49,118 nt of DNA from Ectocarpus siliculosus (GCA_000310025.1 FN648733.1:10691-59808); one strand, 5' to 3'; positions 20,499-31,967 are shown, counted from the stretch's first letter. Notes: generated by a model from the letters alone, not told the origin. Numbers and translations: made by a program.

Positions 20499-21684
20499 GA
20501 GCCGCGGACCGCGAAGCGCGACCTTTGTTCCCTTCTCATCCCCAGGAGGGAAAAAAATAGCGCGCCCTTCTCCACACCGTTTTATTGTGCTCCGACAACA
20601 GATGGCCGTGCTTCATCGGCATATGTAGGCTAACTTCGTAGGAGATCTTGCTCCCTAACCCCGGGATTTCTACGCGAAAAGGCGTGCACAAAAGCGGAGA
20701 TCGCGCGCGCGCGCGATTGAAACGTGGAGAAGACACAAATAGACAGAGACAACAACACCTCCAAGAATCACATCATCGCTCGGACGCTGATCCGAGACCA
20801 GCTATCTACCAAAACCAGGAGGGGCCGGGCCTATACGACCTGTGCGCCGTGGGATAGTCATACACCATGTGTAACCTGGCGCGTGTTTGTTGATATTGAG
20901 TGGTCAAACCGACTGCTCCAAGTTCGGCAGCACACCGGTGATCACGAACGAACAACACACAGCATAGCACACCATCCCAAGTTCAGAGATCGCCCCTACC
21001 ATAGAGAGAAAACCGTCGAGGGCGTATGGGTCCATTTTCTACTGCTGCTGTGCGTTATGACAGGATGGTTCCCCACGGGATCGGTTGAGGTTGCGTGCGT
21101 GCGCCACGCTACTGCCTATCTCCGCAAAAAAAGACGTGCCCTGCCTGCTTTTCTTTTGGTGGGTCTCTCTCGCATCAAGTCATGACCATCAACGGCTTTG
21201 TTCTCCTCATGTTCTTGCTGTAGTAATGTCCCGTGGTGTATGATACAATATGTAGACTGCTTGCTTTCACTTGGCCGGAAACTTAGAAGGCTTCTTGTCA
21301 CAATCCTCTGTCTACGCTGCTGGTCGTGCTCCTCGACGGTGTGATGTGTGACACGCTCACGGCCAGGTAATGCCTCATGCGTGCCTCTTCCAGATGCCCA
21401 GATGTACGTGTTTGCGTCCTTACAGCTGAAGACTTCACATTTTTGTGTCTTCGTGGGTATGTGCATGTGCATCAACGGGAGAGAAACAATCGCATGTAAA
21501 GTGCAATATTTGAACGGTGGCCGCACATTCAAATATCGTCGCGCATCGCACTCCTGCAGCCTGTCCCTCGGGTGCATGCGTAGTTGTACCACAAACGATT
21601 CAGGCTGCTGTGTGTCGGGATTCGTGCACCATCAGCATCGAAGATAAGACTGCTGCAAGGTATTGAGTCGATACGCCGCGGCTC
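20499..21684 (-). mobile_element. Non-autonomous element, copy 2 (inverted)
   Basis: GAGCCGCGG (20499-20507) and CCGCGGCTC (21676-21684) bound a 1.19-kb element that is the reverse complement of 10306-11528 through most of its length. Together the copies form 1.2-kb inverted repeats about 9 kb apart. A (GC)n run at 20702-20715 matches GCGTGCGCGCGAG in copy 1. Confidence 0.75.
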
Positions 21685-21714
21685 ATTTCCCCGCCCTATC
21701 TAGCATAAGACCCC

Positions 21715-21925
21715 GGTTTATGGGAAATAAATCTTGTCGAAAAATATTGATCTTGGCCAAGATCTGCCAGTTTCACGATTTATGGGAGCGAAATCTTCCG
21801 ATATATCTTGGCCAAGATTTCTCGAGGCCCGGAATCTGCCCTTTCGAACAAATCTTGACCCAAGATCTGTCGAAACGAGCCTTCCGACAAATCTTGAGGC
21901 GGCGAAACAAATCTTGCCTGGGTGC
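21715..21925. repeat. Palindromic array (ATCTTGGCCAAGAT type)
   Basis: AAATCTTG and its complement CAAGATTT recur about every 15-40 bp, with two near-perfect palindromes, GATCTTGGCCAAGATC and ATCTTGGCCAAGATTT. A small reversed relative lies near 22645-22735. It resembles the other self-complementary arrays in style, not in sequence, and is less regularly spaced. Confidence 0.7.
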
Positions 21926-21929
21926 GGCG

Positions 21930-24290
21930 CGATCACCGAAGGTCAGTCAACCTAATTGTCCATAACGCCATGAAATCTGCACGTGGCACACTCGCAAGGG
22001 TCTCAAACGCACCCTGGCGTCACTGTGTCGGCCCCACGGGCGCCGATAGCGAACAAAAACGACCAAGGCGCGCGACAAAAATGCGTATTTGCCCTGGCTC
22101 GTTCCACGTGCGTCATCACCAGTCTGTCGAGGGACCGTTCAAAGATTACTGTCGTTAGAAGTAGAAAAATAGAGGAGGAGGAAGGTTTTGCCAACACAGC
22201 TCTGTCGTGTGCGACGCTTCTATCTTTTCATCGAATCACCCCACACCCAATCCCTTTGCACCCGAGCGAGATCCGTGAGTGCAGATGACAGCACCGGAGG
22301 TTTGACCTCGATACGCCTGCTATAAATTGAGATACGTGCACGGGTGTCATCGGCCTCGGGTTGATGCACTTTCTTGTCAGTTGGACAGCAACGGAACAAT
22401 TTTGTTTCTCCGCTTGATATGAGGTCGTGGGCAACGGATTCAATTTTGCACCCCAGGTAGGCGCCCATCGCTAGTATCCACCCATAGTGTTGAAGCAATA
22501 CAGCCGGGGGAGGGACACTCCTTCTACAACTGCGTCATGGTCACTTTTCGCCACACCTTGGCATCTTCTGTGGACCGAGTGGCCGTTGTGCCTTTATCAA
22601 CTTGAAGCAGAAGAAAGCAACTCGCCGCTTTTTCAACATTCAAAATATTCTCCCCATAAATCGCGATACTGAAAATCTGGCTGGAGATATATTGTGAGCA
22701 AAACTTGCCAAGATATAATTGCAAGATTATGTTTCCATACAGAAGGGTCTAACACAGGCAACACAAAAAGCAGTATCCTGGTTGCCAAGCTCACGAAACG
22801 ATCGGTTTATTTACAACGTCGTTGCCAAGCGACGAAAACTCAGCCTCGATGGCAAACACCGGGGGGGGGGTGGCGGGGATATTTTTCGACCAGCACTAGT
22901 TTTTCCCGGACATGTCAGAAGGAAATTGGATGTTTACGGGATGCCGTACTCCACAAAGTGGCTAATGTTGGGCGAGGTCTACGTGACAAACACCTGTATA
23001 TATCGTATCATTGTACCGCGTGGTATATTTTCTAAAATGCACCACTCTATCTTTATAACGGAATTTCCTGACGGGGCACAAGACACTGACTAATTTTTTG
23101 CTTTATTTTGAACTGCCTCGAAAACCGTTTTCTGTGGCCTAAGGAGGGAGACTGCCCCCGTACCACACGTTCCGCACGCCACGAAGCCTCTGCGGTATCC
23201 TAACGCGTCTCTGCTACTAAACACTGAAGTGCGGGTTTACAGCAGTGCCTGATGCCCTTTAACCCTAACCCCAACCATTGTGGCTAGCTTCGGCCAGCGA
23301 CAAAAACGCAGTAGATTAGTCGATCCGGAGTGCAGTGCCCTGGCTGCTGATCGGCCTCGACGAAAGCGCAAAGGACGTACCGAACGTAGCGTAGGATGCG
23401 ATAGAAAGGTATATGGCGGTGGTTCCGCAGCGATGCCACATGCATGTCGGTGAATGCCGTCGACGAGCGCATGTTCTGTGGGCTGTCGAACACGCACCCT
23501 ACAGACCCTATTTACACCTCTGCCCACATGCCTCCCCCCTGCATCTGTACGAGGAAATCTCGTCCTTTTCTCTTTTTCTGCCGGGGAGCGGAAGGGGGGG
23601 GGGCACAACATCGATCGCATGAGTTCGTCTGAACTTTTGTACACTCTTGCGCGAACAGACGTTGCTGGACTCTCTACACAAATACCCGAGTCCGTCTCCA
23701 TAAAATCCCGGGGGCTTTTAAAGGTTGCGTTTACGTTTACGCTATCTCTGTTCCCGAAGTGTTCCTCGCTACGCTAATGCAAGACGATGGAGACTGCGGA
23801 TTGATGCGTGAAACCACCGGCACTTACTTGCTACAAAGCTCGAGACTCGTAATGAATCACTGAGCCCTACAGTAGTTCCGTGCTGAAAACACGACCTACA
23901 ATAGTCCACGTCCTAAACTGCGGTTTATCATCGCGGGGCCCCACCTCGTTTGCTACGAGTTATCACCGGCTAGAGAATGGAGTACGACGTCCCGACGACG
24001 ACCAGAAAAGTTATATTTTCCCTTGCCCATACGACACGCCGTGTCGAGGGGGAAACGCCCCCTGCGCCCGACTTTATAATCCTTGCCGATTGTATGTTTC
24101 TTCTTGTTGGGTGATAGATACGGGTCGCGCCTCATGCATCGGCACGTTGCTGGTGTTTCCGCGCAGAGGTTTAGAAGACAGTTCCTCGCCAGTGTATTTT
24201 GGCGCCGAACTCGGGGGGTTATTTGTCGATTGTCGAATACCACGTTATCAGGGCCTGGGTTTGGGGGAACCAACGCCTCCACCGGTAGAG
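21930..24290. other. Stretch with no confidently supported gene
   Basis: One plus-strand frame (22719-23093) reads coding-like (RFIYNVVAKRRKLSLDG, PYSTKWLMLGEVYVTN) but has no known domain and contains a G-run near 22861. The rest holds only short frames. CCCTAACCCCAACC at 23264-23277 is too short to call telomeric. Confidence 0.4.
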
Positions 24291-24295
24291 CATTA

Positions 24296-24341
24296 CTAGG
24301 GTGCCGACGCCCCCCCCCCGCCCCCAGTGGGCGGGGGGGGG
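24296..24341 (-). terminator. Helitron 2 3' terminal hairpin and CTAG end
   Basis: CTAG at 24296-24299, a 10-nt spacer, then stem arms 24311-24323 (C9GC3) and 24329-24341 (G3CG9), a perfect 13-bp GC stem with a 5-nt loop. It is longer than in Helitron 1, as if the stem has grown by homopolymer expansion on both arms together. Confidence 0.85.
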
Positions 24342-25027
24342 CTGAACCGCAAGCGAGGGTAGTAGTCGAGGACGGTGAAAAGTGGATGAAAGAGATTACA
24401 TCGTTGGGATGAAACATGTTCTTTGCGCGAATATGGAAGGGGAGGCCCAGCGTCATGCGCGATGTCCGCGTGGGTACGTGTGAAGGTGATTAACGGCGGG
24501 GTCCAAGAAAAGACTATTCTCGTGGAAATGCTATTGATTAACCATCCGCTGATGATGTGTGGTGCTGTCCATATTTTTTTCTTTTCGTTGTGACATGCGG
24601 TGGACGGACAGGTATGCATAGACGTTGCGCATCTGAAAACGGCGGCGTGAACATCGCCGGGCGTTTCACCTGGACTGCTGTGGAGAGTCTTAGGTGAAAG
24701 AGTTTTCGCGGAAAAGTTCACGGGTGTCAGTAGCTTGCCCGTGAACCGCAACATTCTCGGCGTCCTTCAACCCTGCTATCCTTGATACTCCTTTGCTGCC
24801 GCAGGGCACCCTCTCCATTTGTTGTTGCTCCATACCCACAAATCTTTGCGGAGGCGCACGTATCCTCAATGGCGATGCGATGGCCAAAAAGATGCACTAC
24901 TATTGGTCGTTGGGTGCTCATGTAGTGTAGCACGGTGTTGTACACACAAACCAAGCTGTGAGCGGGACACAACGGAACCTCTCTGCTACATACTACTGCT
25001 GTTTGCGTCTGATTTATTGCATCAAAG

Positions 25028-25560
25028 TTAAAATAACCATGTACTCAGACTTGTTTTCGTACCCGCGAGTTCCAGACTACAAATGGCCCCATGGAGTAAA
25101 GAGATCCAACGTGAAATCCAAACAAGTACGGTCCAGCGTTTGTTTCCTTGGACAGGTTGAACAACAGCAGTCATACCGGACAGAAACCTTTTCGGCAACT
25201 GGGTTCGCCTGGCACTAACGTCCTGGTGAGTGACGTTGAAATTATTGGTGATAAGCGGCAAACACAATGCGCAGTTGTCTGATTGTCTCGAGTTTGAACT
25301 GAAGAATGTGTGGCTTTGCGTCGAATACAACATCTTCCCTATATCGTTCGTAAGGTGTAGACAAGTTACGATACATTATTGCGTTTGCGTGTGAATAAAT
25401 TTCTTGGAAAAATCTGCGCGGCTCCGCTGAACAAGCGGCTCGCGCGCAGCACACCCCGGCTGACAGTAAACGTGCGTTATGTTGGGCGTGGCGCGCGTCG
25501 AAGGAAGTTGACAAATGCAAAATGTGGCTGTGTTGTATCGTGGGCATTACGCGTTGGAGC
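25028..25560 (-). pseudogene. Helicase relic in Helitron 2
   Basis: The frame at 25333-25028 reads ARRTQLPKRFLSGMT (about 25213-25169) and then VQPVQG, the same Pif1/Helitron block as Helitron 1, but with an insertion before Q-G and a later frame change. Upstream, HFAFVNFLRRAPRPT (near 25510) aligns with HFASINLLRETPYPT in Helitron 1. In-frame stops separate the pieces, so it is inactive. Confidence 0.6.
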
Positions 25561-25859
25561 GGAAAGGCGAGGCACGGCGTATTGCGTGATGACCGCGGTC
25601 GGTATCATATGCATACTGCTGTTGACATGTAACAGGGGAAGGCAAGTCCTCTCCGCTACATACAGCGATGTTGCAGACGATGTGTGTACTTCTTCACGAT
25701 TTCACGGCATTTCGTACGCGTTTCATTGCTTGGTTAACGACATCATGGAATCGTGTGGTGACCACATGCAGAACATGCAGAACCCATACATACAAGGCGT
25801 GTTGAGCCGTTGGCGGCTGTTTACATTGCAGAGACAACAAGGGCAGGTCTGTTGAAGGC

Positions 25860-26485
25860 GTAGACAAAGGCATAGACAAAACAAACCGAGGTTTATTGAA
25901 ACAACTCGAATTGCCATACTGTTTATATTGGGGTACCCGGAACGAATTGCGTACTGCGAGGGCCCCTCGGTCGAGAGGAGGAGTCGCATGTGTTACCCTT
26001 CTGTTCAAGCCTTGTGTCCACAGAGTCTTAGAGTGCCAGAGAGAGAGTATCCCAGAGACAACTAGCGAGGTGGTCACATAGAACGCTTCTAGTGGTGTGC
26101 CAGCCTCTAGAGCTGGCAGGAATTGGAGTATTTTCCCACCCACCCACCCCTTTTCTTTCGAAGGTGGGGGAAAGGAGAGGACGGATTAACTATCCGGTAG
26201 AACTTGTAGCTGTATGTATGTGAGGCGAAGAAAATGGTAGGGTACCATTTTAGGGACTTGGTCATCTGAGACTACTGTGTGCAGTAAGATCGGTTCCCTC
26301 CACCGCAGGAGAGAGCACCCTCAGTTGCTGTCTGGAGGGAAGAGAGAGACAGTCCTTATTACAAGGCCGCAGAAACGTGTCTGCAGGAAACGTGCTCTCC
26401 GCCAGTTTGGTATCTCTCTCTTCCCTCGGGCGGTAGAAAATGTTAATAAATGCAATCCGAAAGAAAACAATAAACAGTTAGTTCT
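25860..26485. mobile_element. ~625-bp insertion within Helitron 2
   Basis: Helitron 1 is continuous across this point (GAGACAGCAG... to TCTGTGCTCC near 14000-14025). The insert includes a 13-bp perfect inverted repeat (26337-26349 and 26413-26425). Its tail, CCGAAAGAAAACAATAAAC, is related to TTCGAAAGAAAACAATCAA near 41103. Confidence 0.55.
26337..26425. repeat. Inverted repeat GGGAAGAGAGAGA / TCTCTCTCTTCCC
   Basis: Perfect 13-nt arms flank 63 nt. The same pair recurs at 28186-28198 and 28238-28250 around a different 39-nt spacer, so the arms are conserved while the centre is not. Confidence 0.75.
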
Positions 26486-27569
26486 CTTGTGCAGCCTACT
26501 CTGTGCTCCTCTTGTGGTTCGGTGCTTGTGTGCACACGCGGCTGTCATGCATGTCCCACGGATTAACCAAGCGCCATACTCGTGAAATCGCCAATGCGCA
26601 ACCTATCGTCCGAATCGTAAGACAATTTAGACGTGATTGAGCTAAGCTCCACACCGATCTGCCGCGTACCCACGCCACGAAAGATGTGTGCGCTGTACAG
26701 CGGCTTCAACTAACCGTGGGTTCCCGCCCTGTGTACTATATCCTGCGCTGCTCAAGAGACCGCATGTTTGTCTATAATTCTCCTCACACTCATCCGATCA
26801 CGACCAATGCTCAAGTGTAAGAGTACTGTACGGTTGGTCAAGCGTTTTGGCGCATTCAGTCTCACACAACCACAAAGATGCGCGGCGTACGCAAGAAAAA
26901 ACGGAAAAAATCTCCACCTACTCTATTTTGAAGTAATGCAACGTAAACCACTTCTTTGAGTAATTAACCCAGGGTGATCTCCCGGCATAATCTATGTTAG
27001 AACGACTACATTCAAGGACGCAACATTTTCCGCTACGCACGTTGTATTGTTCGTGGTGTGTCTGTTCACATGCACGTCCGTTTTATTGCTTGTGTGACAC
27101 AAACATTTCTCCGTCAAGTATCGATGGTCGTGAAGATGATTGAACTGGCGTGGCGGTATTCCCTACCTAAATCGTTTCGGTCGCATGTTTGGAATTGATC
27201 TACTGTAGGTGCAAAATACCCGGGAATGTTCGAACTACATGCACGCTAATCAAGTGACGCTCAATATTGTCAGCAGAGACAACCGCGGTCAAGCCATCGT
27301 ACTCCTTCCCGCGATGAAGCCACATGCTGTACGTTCCTATTGTTTGTCATCATAGACCGCTCCGTAGGCTGAACCACCGCAAAAAATTCAACGTCGCGCC
27401 GCGAATTCCCTCCCCCTCCAAACAAAACAAATACCAAGCCTCGCACGTCGCCTGACCCCATGGCAACTCGTCCTGGCTATGCTCGGATGCACGACAGCGT
27501 ATCCCTGTCGTTTATCTCCTGTTTTTCGTTTTTTTTTCTTTTGTTCTTTGTCATGTTTCTCTTTGTAGT

Positions 27570-28130
27570 GAGACATCCCGGATCATTTCATGAAGACCTC
27601 AAAGACGCAAGAGGGAATCAAGCAAGTCCATAAAACCAACATGAGGCGCGGGCCCATGGCGATCAAGAAGGGCATGGCAGAACGACACTCGGAGCTTCCT
27701 ACAGTAGTGCCCCGCTTGATCGCCAATCGGTACTGCACGCCACCACCGAGCGACAGAATGGAGTATCTCCGAGGTAGCGCTCGCCGGTGTGCTTCTTGGT
27801 GGAGGCACTCTCTGAGTCCTCCGGTTTGGGGTTTTCTAGGCGGACGGGGCGGCACGAAGCCCAACGGCTGAGCTGTGCCGTCCCGTTTCGCCGGTCAAAC
27901 TGCACGCAGAGTGTGTATCGTACCAGTTCTGCGCTGATAACATAAGCGGATTGTACGACATCGGACCACCCGCCTGGTCACTTGTTGTCTCCCGAAGTAA
28001 GTTATCTCACGACTTCGAATTAGGTGCTTTCTGAATGGCAGTGCGTACCATAGGGAGGCTCAATCATCCGAGACTGCTACTGCACAACAGTTTCGTCCCG
28101 TCGCGTGGTATTCGGCGGGAGATTTGTTTA
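27570..28130 (+). repeat. Dispersed repeat A, copy 1
   Basis: It shares with 40425-40985 GGCGATCAAGAAGGGCA, CTTCTTGGTGGAGG, ACGACATCGGAC, CACGACTTCGAATT and CAACAGTTTCGTCCCGTC. On the minus strand PFLIAM and nearby residues stay in frame in both copies, so it may hold a decayed gene, but no domain is recognised. Confidence 0.75.
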
Positions 28131-28185
28131 TCTTTTTTCTTTCGAAATGCCATTTTGTAGGATTTATGTTTTCTCTTCACACGCG

Positions 28186-28250
28186 GGGAAGAGAGAGAAA
28201 CCACACTAACATGACACGTTTACTCAGTACTACTGTCTCTCTCTCTTCCC
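28186..28250. repeat. Inverted repeat, second copy of GGGAAGAGAGAGA arms
   Basis: Arms 28186-28198 and 28238-28250 are perfectly complementary and identical to those at 26337-26425. The sequence could fold into a 13-bp stem or mark the ends of a miniature element. Confidence 0.7.
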
Positions 28251-28689
28251 TAAGAAAACAGCCCGGGATTCCTCTTTCCATCGGTGTGGGGAACGCTTTC
28301 TACTGCACGAAACTTTCAAACAACCAAGTCCCCCAAAAGCACTCTACCATTTACTCTACCACATTTATTGTGTAACCCTTGCATTCCTTCCCCCGCTCAC
28401 CTTCTAAACAAAAAGGTGGGTGGGCGGGAAAGAACGCGATTTATTGGCCTCCGAACCTGTATCCCTTTCTCCGAGTCCACGTACTACTGTTGTATAGTTC
28501 TGCTATTGCAAGCCTGTCCAGCGGGCCTTCTCTTTGCGCATGAACTCTCCGAGAAAGTGACCACTCCAAAGTACTCTTCTCCATTCAGATACCCCGAAAT
28601 ACAGAAACTGAAACGCCGCTGGCAAATTCGACGGTTCCAATAAACACGTTTCCGACAACAGACTGTCGACATTTGATGTTTCGAGCGAC

Positions 28690-29765
28690 CGTTGTTTCGT
28701 AACATTCTACAGGCATTTCGCGTGCAAACACAGGCGTGCATGAAAACAATACACGACTATCGCAGAACAAACGGCCCAGGGGGTATCTTCAGTCATGAAA
28801 CGTATACATGTGTGTCTGCTGTCTCAACATCGTCTCCCCTGTACCTACATTCCTACACGTTGGTTCTATCACGTTTAGTGCGTTGCGTTGAGGAGATAGC
28901 CGATTACCACGCATCCTCGTCCAAACGGCCTCATGATGAGAAAAGTGTACGTAGATACATTAGAGACTATCGAGCAGACTGGGCGAACACGCTTGCGTGA
29001 TCTCATGTGGCGGCATCGTTTGCATGCCTCCGCAATATGCACACGACGCAGTTGCACCTCGTCCAAGGTGACACTGTGACACCACTGCTGTTAAGTGCTA
29101 GTGATGGCGTGGACAAGATCTGATTAGCCAACCCTTGGTGAGATTTGATACGAAAACAACATACCACGGGGGTTGTCAGGTTCCAGTAGTTCCCTACGTA
29201 ATTCCTCTGCTGGGCGTTCCAGCCGAGCGTGCTCCATCGGCATCCATCCCTCCTCCCGCAGACCCTCGAGAAAACACCCCAATGCTACGCCAGAATTCTA
29301 CATGACAAAGGTTTAACCAAATCCGAGTCACAGAAATATTGAGAGGCCTCTCCTGTTAAGTGAGTCCCAACTCGTAACATCTCCTATCCCCCACTTTCAA
29401 ACCAAAGGGGCGGGGGAGTGAAGCAAGGCTACGAATGTCTGCCAGCTAGGTCCGAACTTCGATGTTAGCTAGCTGCTCGCCCCCTATGCCGCGTGACGAG
29501 GCGGGGGCTACACGTTGCACACTGTGCATTCGTCAACACGTTGCCCTTGGGTGCAGCGGACACGCGTCCATCAAGCTGTTGCTGCAGGAGCAGAGAGCCA
29601 GCAAAATGGGAACTTCGTGAGACCCTTCTCATTTTGGGACCCAGATAAGTGAACAAAGACTTCCGAAAGAACATACTTCCAGGACAGCAAAAAATAACCC
29701 AACTACATAAATTCTTCCGTCCACGATAAAATAAAGTTTATTCGGTCTTCAACAACAAACTTCCA
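28690..29765 (+). repeat. Dispersed repeat B, copy 1
   Basis: It matches 42890-43895 in the same orientation and 39870-40375 in reverse. Shared blocks include CGGCCCAGGGGGT, ACATACCAC, TTGCCCTTGGGT, GTGAGACC, TTTTGGGACCC and a terminal AATAAAGTTTATTCGGTCTTC hairpin. It appears non-coding. Confidence 0.8.
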
Positions 29766-29979
29766 TTGAATCACGTCACCGAGGAAGGTGTGACAGTTCC
29801 ATGGGGTGGGTACTCAAGCACACCGTGACCGAAAGGTACTCTGTAGTTTATGGTACGTCAACCAACGGCATCAACCTACAATCAGACGATTGGGTAGCGC
29901 CACGACCGGATGATAACGTTCACTCGTTCTTGTCGCAGGCAGCACCACAACCTGCAAAGACGCAGGGCTTTTTACTTAC

Positions 29980-30289
29980 CACATGGTCACGAAGTTCAAG
30001 TTGCACGCTCCCCGTAGTACGGACTCCAGGTCTTCCGCGCAGGCCGCCTCCCCAACTACACCCTGATCCTTGTCCATGCAAAGCTTTATGCTGCCGTCGT
30101 AGGCGTTGTGGCCCGACACCATTCTCGCTCCGACGTTCTGGAACTTGGGAGCACTTATCATTTCCTCAAAACAGCTTTCGTAGTCCTTCGTGTGTTCGGA
30201 CCGGAGGTGTTGGAAGGCGATGGTGTTACACTCATTGCTTTCTTGGCGCAGGTGGACGAAGTTGAGTGGTTTAGGGTTGGCAGCGTGGA
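29980..30289 (-). CDS. Hypothetical protein exon
   Basis: After GAGATTGTAG an exon opens as IHAANPKPLNFVHLRQES and runs through AFQHLRSEHTKDYESCFEEM, ISAPKFQNVGARMVSGHNAY, DGSIKLCMDKDQG and AEDLESVLRGACNLNFVTMW. It reaches GTAAGT, a perfect donor overlapping an in-frame TAA. A GTCTTTGCAG acceptor only 28 nt on would give an unusually short intron. Composition and continuity are protein-like over ~102 codons; the family is not recognised. Upstream exons probably lie in the duplicated block 30265-31150. Confidence 0.5.
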
Positions 30290-31150
30290 TCTACAATCTC
30301 ATCTAAATGTGTACATGGACAGGTGGCACCACACGTCATAGGCGCACACATATAATACGGCATCATCATCACAACAGTTCCTGCACGTATCTCTCTCCGT
30401 CTCTCTTCGTGCTCGAATTCACGCTGTCTCTCGACTCTCGACTCTTGACTCTCAACTGAATCCAACTGCTGCCGGGGCACGGAACAACTGCGTACTCCCC
30501 GCTCGAAAAACCTTCAAGAGCCGGTGGGGGGGGGGGCAGAGGGGGGTCCAACACCTCCGGACATATATCTCGCTTCTTTGTGCCCTGGGCTGCAGAAGGT
30601 GCGTGCCCGGAAATAAAAACGCCTATACAACACATCAGCAGCAGCAGGCAACACAGGAGCAAGACACAAACGCACAGCCAGCAGCAAACATGGTCGTAGC
30701 AGCTACCTGTCTGTGTTTCGCGATGAACCACAGAGGAGCGTGGTCAACCCTCTCCTCCAAGCGTGTACATGGATCGGTGTAGCCACACATTATAGATAGG
30801 CGCACACATAACTTACGGCAAGAGCAGTGTGTGTGGCTCTCTCTGTGTGTCATCATTGAGGAAAAATCAACACACGCACAGAAAGACTACCCATTCGAGA
30901 TATACCCACAGTCGAACGGGATGTCGTGAAGTCTTTTCAGTGAGTGGAGAAAAACCGGCTTGGTACTGGACTTATTTCGAGCCTTATGCCATGCTGAAGA
31001 ATCAAACTGCTTCGGGGGCACGGTAGCCCTGCATACCCGCCATTTACATCTTTTACATGCGTAGGGGGGGGAGGGGGGGGGGGACTTCCAAATTGAAACG
31101 GGCTGCCGGACCACACCACAGCAGCAGTGCCTTCACCCTGCCTCGGCAAA
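30265..31150 (-). repeat. Diverged tandem duplication (~450 bp unit) in a minus-strand gene
   Basis: The two halves share GTGTACATGGA..GTG, ATAGGCGCACACATA, a GGGGCACGG block and a G-run (30527-30536; 31066-31081). On the minus strand both encode a proline run followed by YAVVPCPGSSWIQ or YAGLPCPRSSLI, and a cysteine segment (CPCTHLDEIVD; DPCTRLEERVD). One half also encodes a hydrophobic WLCVCVLLLCCLLLLMCC stretch. This is consistent with exon duplication in a membrane or secreted protein. Confidence 0.5.
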
Positions 31151-31224
31151 ATTCTTCTCGTCCTGCCCGGCCGCTCACTCGTGCCACCGACGCTCGTGCC
31201 TAGCCGACTTCATATATCACACCG

Positions 31225-31445
31225 GTGTCTTCACGAAGCAAACAAGATATTTCCTCGAGAGGGGGGACATGACATTCGCTGCGCATGAACTGCCCCTCTT
31301 TGAGTACGTACATGGTGTATTCGCTGTGACCACACACTGCACCACGCCCGAAATACCGCGAAGTGCCTTCGAGCGAAGCGAGTTACGATGCCACACGCGC
31401 ATTCACTCCACACCGATTACATCAACAACACACCAAACCAGTAAG
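31225..31445 (+). repeat. Direct repeat I, copy 1
   Basis: It is about 220 bp matching 32040-32255, with CACTGCACCACGCCCGAAAT, GTGCCTTCGAGCG and TCCACACCGATTACATCAAC. It lies immediately upstream of a helicase relic. Confidence 0.8.
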
Positions 31446-31967
31446 AGCGTATGGGTGCCCTACTGTTGGGGGGTAGCGGTCAGCGGCGCCTATATCGTTG
31501 AGCAGTGGCCTTTCATGGTCGCTGCTTGTATGACCGTTTACGGAGTGCAAGGGGTAGGGTTCGAAAGGGTGGCCGTGTGAATACCTTCTAGAGGGTTCTT
31601 CGCGCAGCGGCAGGGCTACACAGCCGTCTCCAGGGGGAAAACTGTCGGCGGCCTGTTCTTCGTGTTGCCAGACGAAGTCTTGGAGGACAGAGAGTTAGCG
31701 AGGGAGTTCCTACAGGAGGCTTTCCAACCGCCCATTGATGCCATCCACGCTCTCGCCGACATGCGACAAAAAGCGCCGGCGACAGTTACGGTTGACGTGA
31801 GGGGTAGGGGAGTTGCGTACGCCACCCTCTGGGATGAAAGACAGACGCACAATGCCCCAGGCGACTGGACGGGTATGTGTGTGGCCTGGCGTATTGTACA
31901 ACGGTCCAGGTGCGGCAAGGCGTATAGAGGGGGAGTATACAAGGGGGAGTATACAATTACTTGCTGA
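31446..31967 (+). pseudogene. Pif1/UvrD-C-like helicase C-terminal relic
   Basis: The frame reads VEQWPFMVAACMTVYGVQGV and then GFERVAV, an in-frame TGA (31578-31580), and continues IPSRGFFAQRQGYTAVSRGK and TVGGLFFVLPDEV to TGA at 31965-31967. P-x-x-x-A-x-x-x-T-V-x-x-x-Q-G followed by G-Y-T-A-V-S-R is the late SF1B helicase signature (Pif1, RecD and Helitron types). It is not a copy of the Helitron helicases at 12.6 and 25 kb by eye. Walker A and B are absent, so only the C-terminal lobe survives, flanked by direct repeats I. The TGA could instead be removed by an intron, but the available GT-AG pair gives only ~35 nt. Confidence 0.6.

Larger units (their letters stand above)
24296..26990 (-). 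mobile_element. Helitron 2 (3' end at low coordinate)
   Basis: On the minus strand it ends CTAG (24299-24296) followed by T, with a hairpin exactly 10 nt inside, as in Helitron 1. Similarity to Helitron 1 covers the helicase region and the 5' part (for example CACTCATCCGATCACGACC near 26790 and ACCCTCATCCGATCACGACC near 14300). It lacks the 13043-13503 insert but has its own ~625-bp insert at 25860-26485. Confidence 0.75.

Noticed and set aside
23264-23277. CCCTAACCCCAACC as a telomeric tract
   Set aside because: There are fewer than three units and no telomere-like context.
29460-29510. Helitron end at CTAG plus a GCCCCC/GGGGGC hairpin in repeat B
   Set aside because: Similarity among repeat B copies continues through the CTAG on both sides, so it is not a terminus.
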